Source: Lithospermum erythrorhizon (Eukaryota > Streptophyta > Magnoliopsida > Boraginales > Boraginaceae). Taken from it: a DNA stretch of 64,000 nt. The DNA is taken from assembly GCA_019722365.1 (NCBI GenBank), contig JADFUC010000707.1, positions 1 to 64,000 on the forward strand, written 5' to 3'. The translations under genes were made by a program, and so were the position numbers. The notes under the pieces were generated by a model that saw only the letters and a list, made by a program, of their open reading frames with translations, had not been told where the DNA came from and did not search any database. Shown one piece after another: positions 1-11,999 of this stretch. Each line of letters begins with the position of its first letter. Positions within the stretch are counted from its first letter, which is position 1.

Positions 1-2249
1 CTACAAGTTACGTATTGTTCCTATTGTTATTGCTTTGATGCTACTAGTATGACTGCTACTGACATGATGACTAATGACTTGCAATTAAGATTTGAAATTA
101 TGTTAAATAGTATTATGAAATATAATCTAATTTTACAAAAATTATTGGAAATGTTTTTCACCTCAAAGAATAACATCTTTATTACAAACGCGACATCGAT
201 AACGACCTAACATCTTCTGGCCTATCTGACATGACAATCATACATCCAACATGTATCAACTTTTGTTCTTCGAAGCTTGAAGTTTAGTCCATTCACCCAA
301 TACCAGTTCACAAATCTATTATTTAATTAGTATTTAGCCAATAATACAATTGTTAAATTATTTTTCAAGTTATAACATACCTTTGAAACATTGCTCTATT
401 TTTCCACTGTATACACATCCATAGATCTGCAAACCAGTTATTTTGATACAGTACTGATTGATTGCTCATGGAGGCTTTTTGCACTTTAGATTTAGTAAAG
501 AGTCAAACCTGTAATGTTGTTTTTTTTTAATCTAACGTGATGACCAATGAATGAGTGTGTGGCTTTTCTGAAAATATTTAGTGTGAATAAAATGTGTTAT
601 CCGATTTCGCTCAAGTGCTCAATCGGCTATCATCGGCACGATGAACTATTTTCGATGACAAGGAAAATCCTTTGTATTTATATTATCATAAAAGAGAAAT
701 AATCTATATTGGTACCTAATTTGATTCAAATATTTCAATCATTAGCTTCTTACCTTCTTATAGTTCTTGACTGTAAGTCTTTTGTTGTGACCACAGAAAA
801 TTTCTACCAGCAGTTTCGAGGGTTGGACCCATAGCAAAACACATGTCATCCCATAGACTCAATTTTTATTGGTATTTTTCTATATATTTTATATAAGATA
901 TAATAGATGACGCACCCAAAGCACTGAGTAAATAAAAAACTTATGGTAGCCATTTTAACTTATCTACGTTAGCAAATGTACCAAAAGGAACCCTGCTTAT
1001 TTGTTGTTTATCCAGATTAAAGCTTTCTTTCTTCAAATTGAACGACGATTCATAATATCTATCAATATTAAGAATCAGTATTCTCTCCAACAATATGATG
1101 ATGTTTTAGCATAGAATCAGATCAGAGGTTTTAGATGTTCTACTCCTCACACTTTTGCTCAAAGAGTGTTTTGCCTACCAGCTTTTTTGATTTTTATTCA
1201 AGACTCCTGACATGAGTCCAAATATATCAACCCTGTCACAAAATAATGCAAATTTGGGTATTGCCCTTCTGTGAATCATTTGTTGTCATATACTTCTTAT
1301 ATTATTAAAGTTTTAAAATGGTAATGTCCGGATCATAGACACATGCTATAATTTATTTCACCCTACATGTATGATATTAATAAGGCATTAGAGGTTAACT
1401 ATACCTCTAGAATTTATAAATAAGAAATATTTATCGATTTTTTCATCTCCTCATCTGTAGTTAATATTACAGTCAAGTTCTGCTAAAGTGGAGCATGTTA
1501 TAACCGATGTCTCTGGTCACAAATGATTCTAAGTAACTGTGTTCTGTGTCACAGCTGGTACTAGCAGTTGAGGTTCTTCCATTTGAGGTTTAGTTACATT
1601 CAAAAAAAGTTAAGATATTATTATTATAATCAATTTATATGACAGTATAAATGAAATCAAAAAAGTTTTGCATGAAATTAAGCAACTATTACCAATTAAG
1701 TATGTATAATAATTTAGCATTATGCAGATGCAGGGACGGCAAGATGATCATTTTGATAAACAAGCAAATAATGTATTAAGAAAAGCCTAAACTGAGTAGC
1801 ATATAACAAACAAATTAACATGTATGGATTTCGAAAGCATCAAGCGATAACGATTGATTCAAAGGATCATGACAACAACCTCAGTCGCACTTCTATTGTG
1901 TTATCTAGCAAGCACCCATGTAAACTGGAAAATTATCTGAAATTTGTGTTAACCAAAACAGTAATAGGGAACAATATTAAACTTCCTGATAGGCAAAAGA
2001 TTAATTCATTCAAAAAGGAGGTTGACGAAAGCTATGGAATACTTGCTCGAGTAGAACTTCGTCACATGTACAACATTTGTTGTGCTACTCTCTACGAATA
2101 CTGCTCAGAGCAAAGATTTTTAATATGATTTGGGTCACACTATTGAAATATGCCATATTAAAGTTTAAAATTAAATCTATCAATAATACGGGTCAACGAT
2201 AATATGTTTTGAAGAAAAATTTAATTTGACTGTTCTAATTACGTTGAGC
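1..2249. other. AT-rich intergenic DNA, no recognised gene
   Basis: No reading frame here has recognisable family motifs. A 102-codon plus frame at 1,820-2,128 resembles nothing I know and lacks supporting context. A short minus-strand segment at about 754-857 looks exon-like because it is open and followed by a donor-like GTAAG; it is discussed as a finding and not called as a gene. The rest is AT-rich sequence without visible repeat structure. Confidence 0.5.
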
Positions 2250-4313
2250 AAAACCAGTAAAAGGTAGTCGAATTACAACCAAACGATACCCAACTCACAT
2301 AAGATCCTATCATTCAATTAACTCATTTCATCTTCAACAACAAAAAAAGAAAAATCCCTTCTTCTTCCTTCCAAGACGGCCGAACCCCATGGTCCCAAAC
2401 ATTTTTTCTTCATTTTCTATGAAACTTGCTGATCCAACCTCAAATCTGCTTTCCATCTTCGAGATTATCATAGGTAAGCTTTTTAATCTTCAAATCATCA
2501 TTTAAGGCTCGAGTTAACTTTTATAAAATTGAGTTTCGTTGAATTTAGATCTTGACTTTATTATGGTATATAAATGTTATCTAAGTTTAGCTTAGGATTG
2601 CAGCGATTTCTGAGCCGACACGTGTTAGAAAGCTCGTGTCGGTGGTTGACTTTTGTTGATTTTTTCAAATTAACTCTAAATTGTAATATATTAGAGGACT
2701 TTAATATGCTTATTTTGAGAATAGAATTATTGGTTCGATGTGATGTATTGTAGATCGACAGAAAGCTTTCGTAAAGCTTGTATAGTATTTAGTGTTTGAA
2801 TCGAGGTCAGATGACGGTTTAATTAACACACAATCAGCTTCAATAGATTGATTAGAATGTGATTTAAGTGTTATTGTCAGTAATAAGGCGATGACCGAAT
2901 ATTGAAGTTTAGAATGATCACAATCTTCGGGGATGATAACTAAGCAAGAGTAGCAAATTTGAAATCATGACGCAAGATAACGCCGGTATTATATATAAAT
3001 GTTAAGCAGGTTATTCTACTGAACGTGTTATAATGCATAATTTCTTTCAACAGTAGTTGTTTCTGATCTGGAAGACGCAGACTGTAGTTAATATTATCGC
3101 TGGGTTCGACGTGAGTGCACAAATTCACTACTGGAACCCTTCATATATTATATATATTTTGCATCCGTGGTCTGGGACTATTCTACATGTGGTCATATGG
3201 ATTATGATTGATATTATGTGAAAAAATTGTGATTTATGATTCATATTATGAACACCGAGATTATGATTCATACACATGTTTTATTGGCGATTTATATTAC
3301 GGATGCGTGCGAATATGATTCATGTTACGATTGCTGGGTACGCCACGGGGCGCCAAGGTGGCCGCCAAGGCCGCAAGGTGGGTCAAGGTAAGCTTTTGAT
3401 TGCCGGCGTGTTATTTCATGAGCCACCCCACCGAGGTCATTGTCCGGTGCGCATATCATAGCTGGTACTCGATTCTGGAGGTCATGCTGATACGCATTGA
3501 GAGGCGTACTGGCCGGGAGTAGTGATTTTGAAAAGGAGGCCTCATCTCGACATTCGAGGTTACCTCATACGCGTATTATTCGAGTGCGATTCTCATGTGT
3601 ACTATTTTGGAAAGCGGATTCCTCACGTTTACTATTCGCCAGCGTTTATCTCTCATTCACGACTCTCGCGTGTCGGTGACCGCTTTCCTTAAACGAATAT
3701 GCTGCTATTTATGGTTGCAGCTCACGCCAAGATCAGACATGTGAACATCGCATATATTCTACGTGATGCGACGCTATTCATCAGGTAAATGTTAACGATG
3801 CGCATATGTTATATATATATAAGCATGAATTTACGCGGATCGCCCGTGGTATTTCAGATCACTTAATAGCCGATTCCCTATTCTCTACGGGCTGCTTACG
3901 CTGTGCCCTGAGCGATCGCCGAGGCGGCCGAAAGATCTGCTTTCGCCGAGCCGCGCTGGCATCATAGCGAAGTCACAAGTGCATGCAGTTTCCCTCATCG
4001 CCCATTCCTCAGGGTCGATTTGCAAGGCTTCTTGCATCATGTGTCAGTATTATAATGCGGATCGTCATTACATTTTTCCTACAAGCCAGATGTAGGATTT
4101 CTTGTATATCCTCGGGTCAGTATTATTCGTGATTATATTCTCGCCGCCTATTATTTTTGTTTGACGCTATTGGGTTTTAATTAATTCACTTTACTAATGC
4201 AGAGTTTTGTTTTGATAATGCCGCTAAAGTCATATTTGTTATCAGATTCATCGACGTACGCGACTTTCTACAGACAAGGCCAAGTACTCATCTTAACCGC
4301 AATGACGTTACAA
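2250..4313 (+). repeat. 5' LTR of the chromovirus remnant
   Basis: The LTR ends just before the primer-binding site at 4,317. It includes a segment with 'caagacggccgaa' at about 2,373, a phrase I associate with chromovirus LTR U5 regions. It aligns by eye with 8,005 onward: both copies carry 'taatatgctt' and a 20-base block beginning 'gattgattagaatg' (2,846) or 'gatcgattagaatt' (8,205). The sequence from 3,300 on is richer in CG than the flanks. The left limit is estimated. Confidence 0.5.
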
Positions 4314-4316
4314 TTT

Positions 4317-4329
4317 TGGTATCGTAGCC
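4317..4329 (+). other. Primer-binding site, initiator tRNA-Met type
   Basis: The sequence TGGTATCGTAGCC differs from the plant LTR-retrotransposon site TGGTATCAGAGCC by a CAG-to-CGT-like change. It lies four bases after 'ttaca', a plausible LTR end, and upstream of the gag and pol traces on the same strand. It would prime minus-strand DNA synthesis from initiator tRNA-Met. Confidence 0.6.
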
Positions 4330-4429
4330 TGTTCGTGGTCTTTACGGCGCTCGCGTGGTTAGCGTACTAGCCGATAGTTACAAAGAGTTGTCGAGTATCG
4401 GGGTTTCCTCAGCGTCCGACTTTCCTTCT

Positions 4430-5610
4430 TTTTGATTATTTTGCAGACCTGCCAGGATGCCACCACGTAGGTCTCTGTTTGGTTGTGCTACGCCGCAGCG
4501 CAAGTAGCGGGCGTAGCCAGTGAGCCGCGAAAGCCGCAGGCGGTAGAGGGTGCCGTAGTCGTAGAAAATGTGATAACATTATAGCAATGGAGAGCCTAAG
4601 GTCGGGCCACAAGTGATTGCAACAAGCCAAGCATCGAGACCATAAGACTGTCACCGGGTTAGTTTCTGAAAGCCACAGAGTAGTTATTCAATCGCCTCCT
4701 CGAAGTCGACTCTAATTTAAGTTTATCGGAGCCGATTCTCCTTATTCAGCATTAAAGTTCATTCGAGACTCGAGAGTATAGCCTGAGCCTACGGAAGTTA
4801 ATGAGTCGGCGACCATATTCAGCCTACAAATTACACAAGGAGCCTCGAGATCGCGAGAACGACACCCATCTGACAAGGGCCGGGCGGACACCTGCTGATC
4901 AGTCAGGAAATTATTTCGACGGAGCTTTTTGTCTTATAAGACATGCCGCCTGGGAGAGACACCGATCCGCCTAAGAAGGGCAGAGTATAAACGACTACGA
5001 AAAGATGAAGCGATCTCTCGCCGCTTCATTCCTGAGGCGAATCCTACCGGTGGAAGAGATCAGGTGTTCATGACGGAATGAATCGGGACATCCGCATCTG
5101 TCAAGCCACTCAAGAATTATACAACTTTTCATGAACTAATAACGACGCTTTAAGGTGTGTAGATGGATTTGGCTGAGTGCCCAAATAAGTGAGAAGAGGA
5201 AGATATTGACGTCAGAGGGGGCGGCCACCGGAGCCTGGGGTTTCAGATTCCATCACAAAGGCACAAGCATAGCCGAAGTCGACGCTTCCTTCTACTAATT
5301 CTCAATTCAAGACTAATGTTCTATGCCCAGCCTTTTAATCGTCCTGGGATCTCAGAGGTTATCTGGGAGCAAGTAGAGCGACCATGTGGGTATTTCCGCT
5401 ATGCGTAAACCGGTCATGTGAGTCGCGAACGCCGGCATCGTGGTCAAGGGTTCCGGCATCGACAAGCCGCCGTAGCGGCACATCAGTTGCCGATTGTCCC
5501 AAGAGGCGTATTGTTAGCTGGGAGCGCAGGCACATTTACTCAGCCAAGCAGCCTCGAGCAGAGAAAGCTATCGGGCGAAGCCGGAGGCTCTATCTGGTGT
5601 AGAAGCTAAG
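4430..5610 (+). pseudogene. gag remnant of the chromovirus
   Basis: This GC-richer stretch lies between the primer-binding site and the pol traces, where gag belongs. The clearest trace is near 5,383-5,435, where translation gives a Cys-Gly start, then Thr-Gly-His and Ser-Arg-Glu, resembling a degenerate CCHC zinc knuckle (nucleic-acid binding in Gag). A stop interrupts it. No capsid motifs could be recognised upstream, so most of the assignment rests on position. Confidence 0.35.
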
Positions 5611-8037
5611 GAAATGGGAGTAATGTGGCAAGAAGGGCCGCTGACTAATGGCTGCCATTGAACTAACAAGGGCGCATATTTGCAAGCATCTGGCTATGAA
5701 GCTCAAGATTCCCCTGTGGTGGTAATGTGTACTTTAAATTTACGGGGTTGGAAGAAAAAGTTCAGATGATTCTGTGAGCTACTCATTCCATCATATATCT
5801 CGAATTTCAAATAGATTCCTAAACTCGAGAAGTTTCGCTATATCACTTCTAATTCTAACTCCTATGAAAGTCATAAGATCGATGGTGTACTTAGAAATTC
5901 TTCCCATAAGTATCGAAAATTAATGTTTGGAGATAGATTTACTACCTTTTCGAGATGAATGATTTTGATCTTATTCTAGAATGGATTGTCGGGGAGACAT
6001 CATGCGCGATAGATTGTCATCTTAAGAAAGATTAGCTACTAATTCCCTGAAATTCCAAGATCTTCTTCCCTAAAGCAGAAAATTTCTTTCCTGTCTCATT
6101 TCTCGCCTTAGTTTCCCATAAGATGTCGGGTGTTGACGCGCTGCTATCTTGCCCATATTGTCGACACAAGTATAAGACGAACTGCAGAAAGCGCATGCCA
6201 TGGCAGAGTATGTCGACGTGTTTCCCCGAGGAATTACTGGGACTTCTCCCGCGCTGTAGAGGCGAGTTTCATAGAATTAATTCCCCGCAATTACTCCAAT
6301 TTCTATGGCACCTACGTAACGGCCCTCGGTAGCTAAAGGAGTCAAAAACGCAATCACAGAATTGCTGATGCGGATTCATTCTATCAGCAGTTTCACCTCG
6401 GGGCGCCCGTTATTTGCTGCTAAAGGCGACGGACTTCGAGGTTACAGATCGACATGCAAATGGTTAAAGCAAAATTAAGAATCGATATCCGCCGCTGTGA
6501 TCGACGACCGCTTGATCAATCACGATGCTGTGTATTTTCTAAGATCGACTTCGAGGTCGCTACCATCAAATGAGGATTAAGGACGATTTATGTATCGAAG
6601 CCTAATATTTGTAACAAAGATACGGGCACTACGAGCTTTTTGGTGACGCTGCTTGCCGACTACTCAATAAGATGACCTTATGAATCTAGTATTCCGCCTA
6701 CTGGATAAATTTGTGGGTGTGTTCATTGACCTAAATTGACATATTCTGCAAATGTAGGAGAAAGATGAAGAACACTTCGAGAATCAAGGCTTTCAGACTT
6801 GAGGAAAATGAATCAGAGGCAAATTTTCAAGCGTGAATTTTGGTCGGGAAAAGTGTAGTTTCCGGGTCACGTGATTGTGAGCAGGTATGTCAGCGATCCT
6901 CAAAAGTCAAGCTCATGATGACTGGGAACGACCCACTTGTGTTGTTACCAAATACAAGTTTTCTCGGCTCACGGATACTATCGGAGATTTATACAGATTT
7001 TTCACTATCGCAGAACACCCATGACCAGTCGACTGTAGTGGAGTTCCATTTGTTCGAGCGAGGATTGTGAACGGCGCTCAATGATTCGAAGATATCGACT
7101 CTTCCGTTGTGACGTGACGGCTATGTCGTATAGCGACGCTCAAATCAGTGGTCGGGATGCTGCGGCTAACGCAATACGGTAGCGTAGTAGCTTACATGTC
7201 ACACAAATTGAGAAATCACGAGAAGAATTACCCGACGCACGACTGAACTACCGCAATCATGGCTTTCAGACTTAAGATTGGAGGCATTATTCAGATGGTA
7301 TTTATCTACAATTTCTTAATGCATTACATAAAAGTTTGAAATACCTCCCGACGTTGTTAGATCGACCCTACAATGGGCGTGACGAGTTTATCAATGACAT
7401 GACAAGTTTCCATTGGCATCATCCCGAAAGGCGACGCATGGCCGATGATTAAGTCAGAAGCGATGTGTTAAGAGCCATTAAACGAAATGAAGAACTTCAA
7501 GCGTTAATTTTGAGCCGATTGACGTATGGTTTGGTTAAGCAAAGAGTTCGACCGTTCTTTTCGATCAATACTAGGCAACAAAAAAGACGAGAAATTGCAA
7601 AAAGATAATCAGTTAATAGTCGAAGCAGATCGACTTTGTACTCCAGAGATTTACGGAGCCCTTATAACGCAGGGGACATTCAGGCTCTACTCTCGTGAGT
7701 CGAAAATGAGATTTTGACTGCTCTCTCATAATGCCCATATAAGAATGCATCCCGGTGTTACAGCATGCATGTAGATTCTTAAGAGCAACAGACTGTGGCC
7801 CAATACTTGGGGCAGGGAAATTGGGTTTAATTTGTATCAAAATGTCCGACTTCGTCAACAGTAGCATCGAACGCCGACATTCGGGGCCGGGCCATCGCAA
7901 CCCCCTTCCTATTCCAGAGCGGATCAGGGGAGCATACACGATGGATTTTGCCGGACTTCCGAGACACGGAAAGAATGATGGTATTTGGGGCGATATTGAC
8001 TTTAGGTTGACTTTTTCTAAATTTCTTTAAATTCGTT
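5611..8037 (+). pseudogene. pol remnant: RT, RNase H and integrase (chromovirus)
   Basis: Motifs appear in the right order on the plus strand but in changing frames. The RT entry VDVFPEELLGLLP is at about 6,205-6,250, with a beta-strand trace LFAAKGDGLRGY near 6,410. At 6,537-6,590 there is a frame-shifted match to the conserved KIDLRSGYHQ region. A damaged FIDD catalytic box (FID then Leu-Asn) is near 6,720. RNase H phrase VAYMSHKLRNHEKNYPTHD is at 7,186-7,243. Integrase traces follow: DRLCTPEIYG (7,627), MHPGVT (7,747), PLPIPE (7,903) and TMDFAGLPR (7,940). Several stops and one- or two-base shifts make it nonfunctional. The protease part (5,611-6,190) is assumed from position. The reading ends inside the integrase core, where the right LTR begins. 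Confidence 0.85.
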
Positions 8038-9700
8038 ATGATGTTACGGACTTAATATGCTTATTTCTTTTAAGATGTTTCTGGATGTTTTCGACGCCGA
8101 TCGCGTAGATATCGCTGAAGTCAGTTATTCCAAGTCGAAAGTAGTAATCGTGCTTTTGAATTGAAGGTTGATTATAAATGATTAATTAGTCAGAATTGAT
8201 CGTTGATCGATTAGAATTTGATTGGGAAGTTCCCTGGCTGAGCAAGTATGACGGCATAAAATGGAGAATCGAACGTCAGTTTTCGTTGTTTTATTAGTCG
8301 TTAAACGCAGTAAGAATATTATCACCTGTGACTTGTTGCTCGATAACTATAATCGTTGTAAGTTGATAGCTAAAACCAAAACGGGGTTATATCAGAAAAG
8401 TAGAAATTGTATTTTCGGGCGTCGTGATTAAAGAACAAGGGAAACGACACTGATTAACTAGACAAAGACATTTATTATTGTTACCAAAGTAGATTTATCC
8501 TTTACCCGCGAGATTAATTTACTTCTTCGTGAATGTGCTCGCATTCATTGACGCCGCGAGTACGTTTATGCATGCATTAACGTGTCGATCAGCCGAGTAT
8601 GTACGGTTAAGCAATGTCGCACTACTCGCACGAGCGCCAAGTGTTGCCTCACAACGGCACGAGCGCCAAGGCTTGCCTCACTACCAAGCATTTGAGCCGT
8701 TGTAATCGCCTTGTACCAACCGCATTTGAGCGTGTTGCGTTTCCGTACTACGGGTACGAAGGTTATGACGCTTGCATTCACGGCACAAGCAGTCATGGCT
8801 CGCATCTCAAGTTACGAAGGCTGCTATCCGGTATCGCTTTATAGTTCTGCATGAGTTGCTGGTTGGCTTCAGACTCGTTACGAGCGCTGACAGATAGCTT
8901 ATGTCGACGATCATAAGTTTCTCCCTACGTGTCGAAAGTTAATTATACGCTAAGATAGTCATAGAACCGGATTCGCTGAAGCTGATTAAGTTGTTTAAAT
9001 TGCTGGTCGGAAGAAGACCATTGCCGCCGGTGAAATAGACGCTGACGGTCTGGGGCTTGTCGGGTAGCGCAGGTTTGCATCGTTAGTCGATGAAAGATAA
9101 TGCGATTCGACGTAAGACGGCTGGCCATTGCCACTGGGATAGCACGACCTTCTCGCATCGTTGCCTTTTTATTAGAATACGATGTTGGCTAGATCGAGCC
9201 TACGAACTAACGGCCATAAGTAATGACCGTATCGGGATATAACCTCGCGACGTAAGCATGATAACGAATCCTCACTAATGATATATTCTTTATTTACGGC
9301 CCGAATAGTAACGTATCTCGATACTTCAAGCATATTTTGGCTGAATCCATAATTTTATAAGACACTACTCATGAGCTGAAGAATTTTTCGCCTGAGATAC
9401 ATAATACTAAGCTTCTCCAACCTTACACCCTATTCGCTATAAAGATTTTCTCTATTCAAGGCCAGTCGATGTGGCGCCAGAGCGTTATTCGAAAGCCGTT
9501 GAGCGATCGCCTAGAGGCAAAGTAACGCATTGCAAATAGTAGATCCTCACGCCTCATTGTTTTTTATTGTATTCGTTGTCCGTGACGTTGTATTTCGGGG
9601 ATTTCGCATCGGTTGCTGCGTATATTTCAGGCATGTTGCTTGCTGGGTGCTGGCTGCGGTGTTTTTGGCAAGGGTTAAGCAAATACCACGCATTTAATTC
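8005..9700 (+). repeat. 3' LTR of the chromovirus remnant, 5'-truncated
   Basis: This aligns with the left LTR from 2,643 onward, so its first roughly 390 bases and the end of integrase are missing. The join lies in GGTTGACT (8,005-8,012). It contains a perfectly phased 29-bp direct repeat starting 'gcacgagcgccaa' at 8,628 and 8,657. The right boundary is uncertain because similarity to the left copy fades after about 9,500. Confidence 0.45.
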
Positions 9701-9779
9701 CTTTTCTTAAAAACCGCTTCTGTCTGTTATATATTGTTTACGAAAGTTTTGAGGAATGTGGTTTGTAATCGAGTCATCC

Positions 9780-10330
9780 ATCGACGCGACTCCAAGGCAT
9801 GATTGACATTCTAACTCGCATACGACCTAAAGCGGTCATTACAATCTGATGGTCCCGATTGTAAGCTATATATTAAATAAATAGTTGGTTAAGATTGCGA
9901 ATATATTACCTCGTCAATCCGGCCCCAAGAGCAATACATACAAGAAAAACTAAATCAAAATAATAACGTGATATAACTTCTTTGTTTTAAAGTGAAACAC
10001 CTATGAAATATTCGACAAAAAATAGACTCACTGGGATAGCGGGCGCGGGCTAAGTTTCATATGGAGACAGGACGCAAGTCGCTTATCTTCCAATTTTTTG
10101 TTTCGCTGCTTAAATCATTTTAAGAAACCATACCAAGACTTCTGGACTACTGACGCTGCTGATACTTCGGGAGATACCTCAAGGGCTGTACTGCCTCATT
10201 CAGCTCCGTTGCAAAATATTATTCAAGAAGAAAGTACACTCACGCATTCATGTTTTTGTTTTGCATATCCTAGGTACATGTGATTCGTGATCCTGAATAG
10301 TTTAGCTTAACTTTTTACACGACATCCACA
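9780..10330. repeat. LTR-like direct repeat, left copy
   Basis: Shared blocks with the right copy include 'ttttaaagtgaaacac' (9,985), the block around 'gaatatatta' (about 9,899) and 'taagaaaccatacc' (10,121). The two copies differ by about 130 bases of extra sequence in the right copy. Both end in a stretch with 'ttattcaag' and 'tagttta'. Confidence 0.55.
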
Positions 10331-10629
10331 AGGGGCCTCGTAACTCGTGCTACGTGATTATAATTATGTAAAGTTTATGTAAAAACTATTTTTAAAAAAT
10401 TATGGATCGATTAAGATATTTAATTATAACTAATGGTAAGTTTTAATTCTTAATCATCAATTATGTGATTGGGATAAATATAATTAAATGTTAATTATTT
10501 TGAAAATGCATTAATGTGGAAAATTTTCAAATACTTCGATTTTTGAATTTTAATTTTTCAATTAATTTTGTATGTTTATTAATCAATGTAAAAACCATCG
10601 ATTTTGCATCAGACGTATTTAAAAAGTGG

Positions 10630-11005
10630 TCAAAAAGTCGCCGCTACGCCGCCATACCGATCCGTGACGACGTCACCGATTAGAAAGTCAACCGAAGCCG
10701 ACTCGATCAAACGAGTCAACTCGCTGACCAACTGGCCGGGATTGGGGTCAAAACCCGATTTCACCCGACCCGACCGCTGACCTCGGGTCACCCGACCCGA
10801 CTGGGCCGACGACACGGATCGCCACGCGACCTCGAGCACGTTGTTACGCCATGTCGCCGCCACGCAAGAACGACGCCACGCGACATGCATTGCCGTTTCG
10901 GGCGGACGAACGGTTAGACATCCAACGCGCGTATCGCTGCTGGCCGGCTGCTCAGCTCGATGGGCCGTTTCACTGGTTGGCTCTTCGCTATTTGAACCGG
11001 CCACT
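10630..11005 (-). other. GC-rich open frame inside AT-rich retroelement DNA
   Basis: A 124-codon minus-strand frame starting with ATG stays open through a GC-rich island whose flanks are strongly AT-rich. The translation is Arg-, Ala- and Ser-rich without a motif I recognise. The plus strand contains repeated 'acccgaccc' and 'ccacgcgac' phrases, so openness may simply reflect high GC. It may be LTR or untranslated retroelement DNA, or a captured fragment. I assign no function. Confidence 0.25.
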
Positions 11006-11999
11006 TATTAACTAACTCTGACAAATTCAATTAATTACTAACGCACACCGAAGCTTTTCATTTTATTCAAACTTAATTATCGACGATTATAAAATCGATT
11101 TATAAATAAATCAATCAAATGCATTAAATTTAATTTCTTGTGTAAAAATTATTTTTAATCAATTATTTTAATCACATTAAATTTAGTTCTAATTAGATTA
11201 GATTAGATTAAATTTAATTATTTCCTCGAATCAATTAAAACTAATAGATATTAACTACCAATTCTAATTTTGATTAGGATTTAATAACGAGATTTCGAAA
11301 TTGATCTAATTGATTCGGTGACCCCATGATTATTAGATAATTAGAGTTTCAATTATAACATAATTTAGAAATTAATCATCATAAGTGTAAAATGTTATTT
11401 TTGAAAATATAAGTTATTTAATATAAGATATTAATTTGAAACGTTATTAATATTAGATACACGAAACATTTTCATTATATAATAATTTAACACTTATTGA
11501 TATTAATTATTAACAATACATTTAATATTAGATATTAAATTTAACACTGTAATTAGATTATTTGTGATTTTACACTTAGACAAATTAACAAGTTTATTTT
11601 ATTTTGACGAATATCTTTGATACGCAATATGTGTACCTACTGATGCTTCGATCCATGCAATGTACGCAACGTAATATTGATTATTTATCACGCATAATAT
11701 AATACGTTATATGAATTCGATAACAATTTAACTTTATGAAATATTGTGTTATATGATAATTACGGCTCATAATTATTTTCTTAAGGTGTACCGATTTTTG
11801 TATTTATAGAAATATAAAATATTAAATACTAATCATAATTATACTAATTATAGTTACCGATCCACCCATGATGTAATCTCAATAATAAAAAATTGTCATT
11901 TTAAACCGACATAATTTTGAACTAAGCTAGTTTCGGGAAGATTTTTATAATAATACGAGACATGATTTTTAGTAACTTGTTATATTTTCCTTACGCATT

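Larger units (their letters stand above)
2250..9700 (+). mobile_element. Degenerate Ty3/gypsy chromovirus (Tekay-like) LTR retrotransposon
   Basis: The order in the plus direction is LTR, primer-binding site, gag zinc-knuckle trace, RT, RNase H, integrase, LTR, which is the Ty3/gypsy order. The phrase before RT (VDVFPEELLGLLP) and the RNase H phrase (NHEKNYPTHD) are typical of plant chromoviruses of the Tekay/Del type. All frames are broken by stops and small indels, so the copy is dead. Paired LTR alignment anchors include 2,702/8,053 and 2,846/8,205, both offset by about 5.35 kb. Outer limits are approximate because the LTR ends were not pinned to TG..CA with a target duplication. Confidence 0.75.

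Noticed and set aside
1820..2128. 102-codon plus-strand open frame
   Set aside because: No recognisable domain, no splice or promoter context, and AT-rich surroundings; chance openness is likely enough that I did not call a gene.
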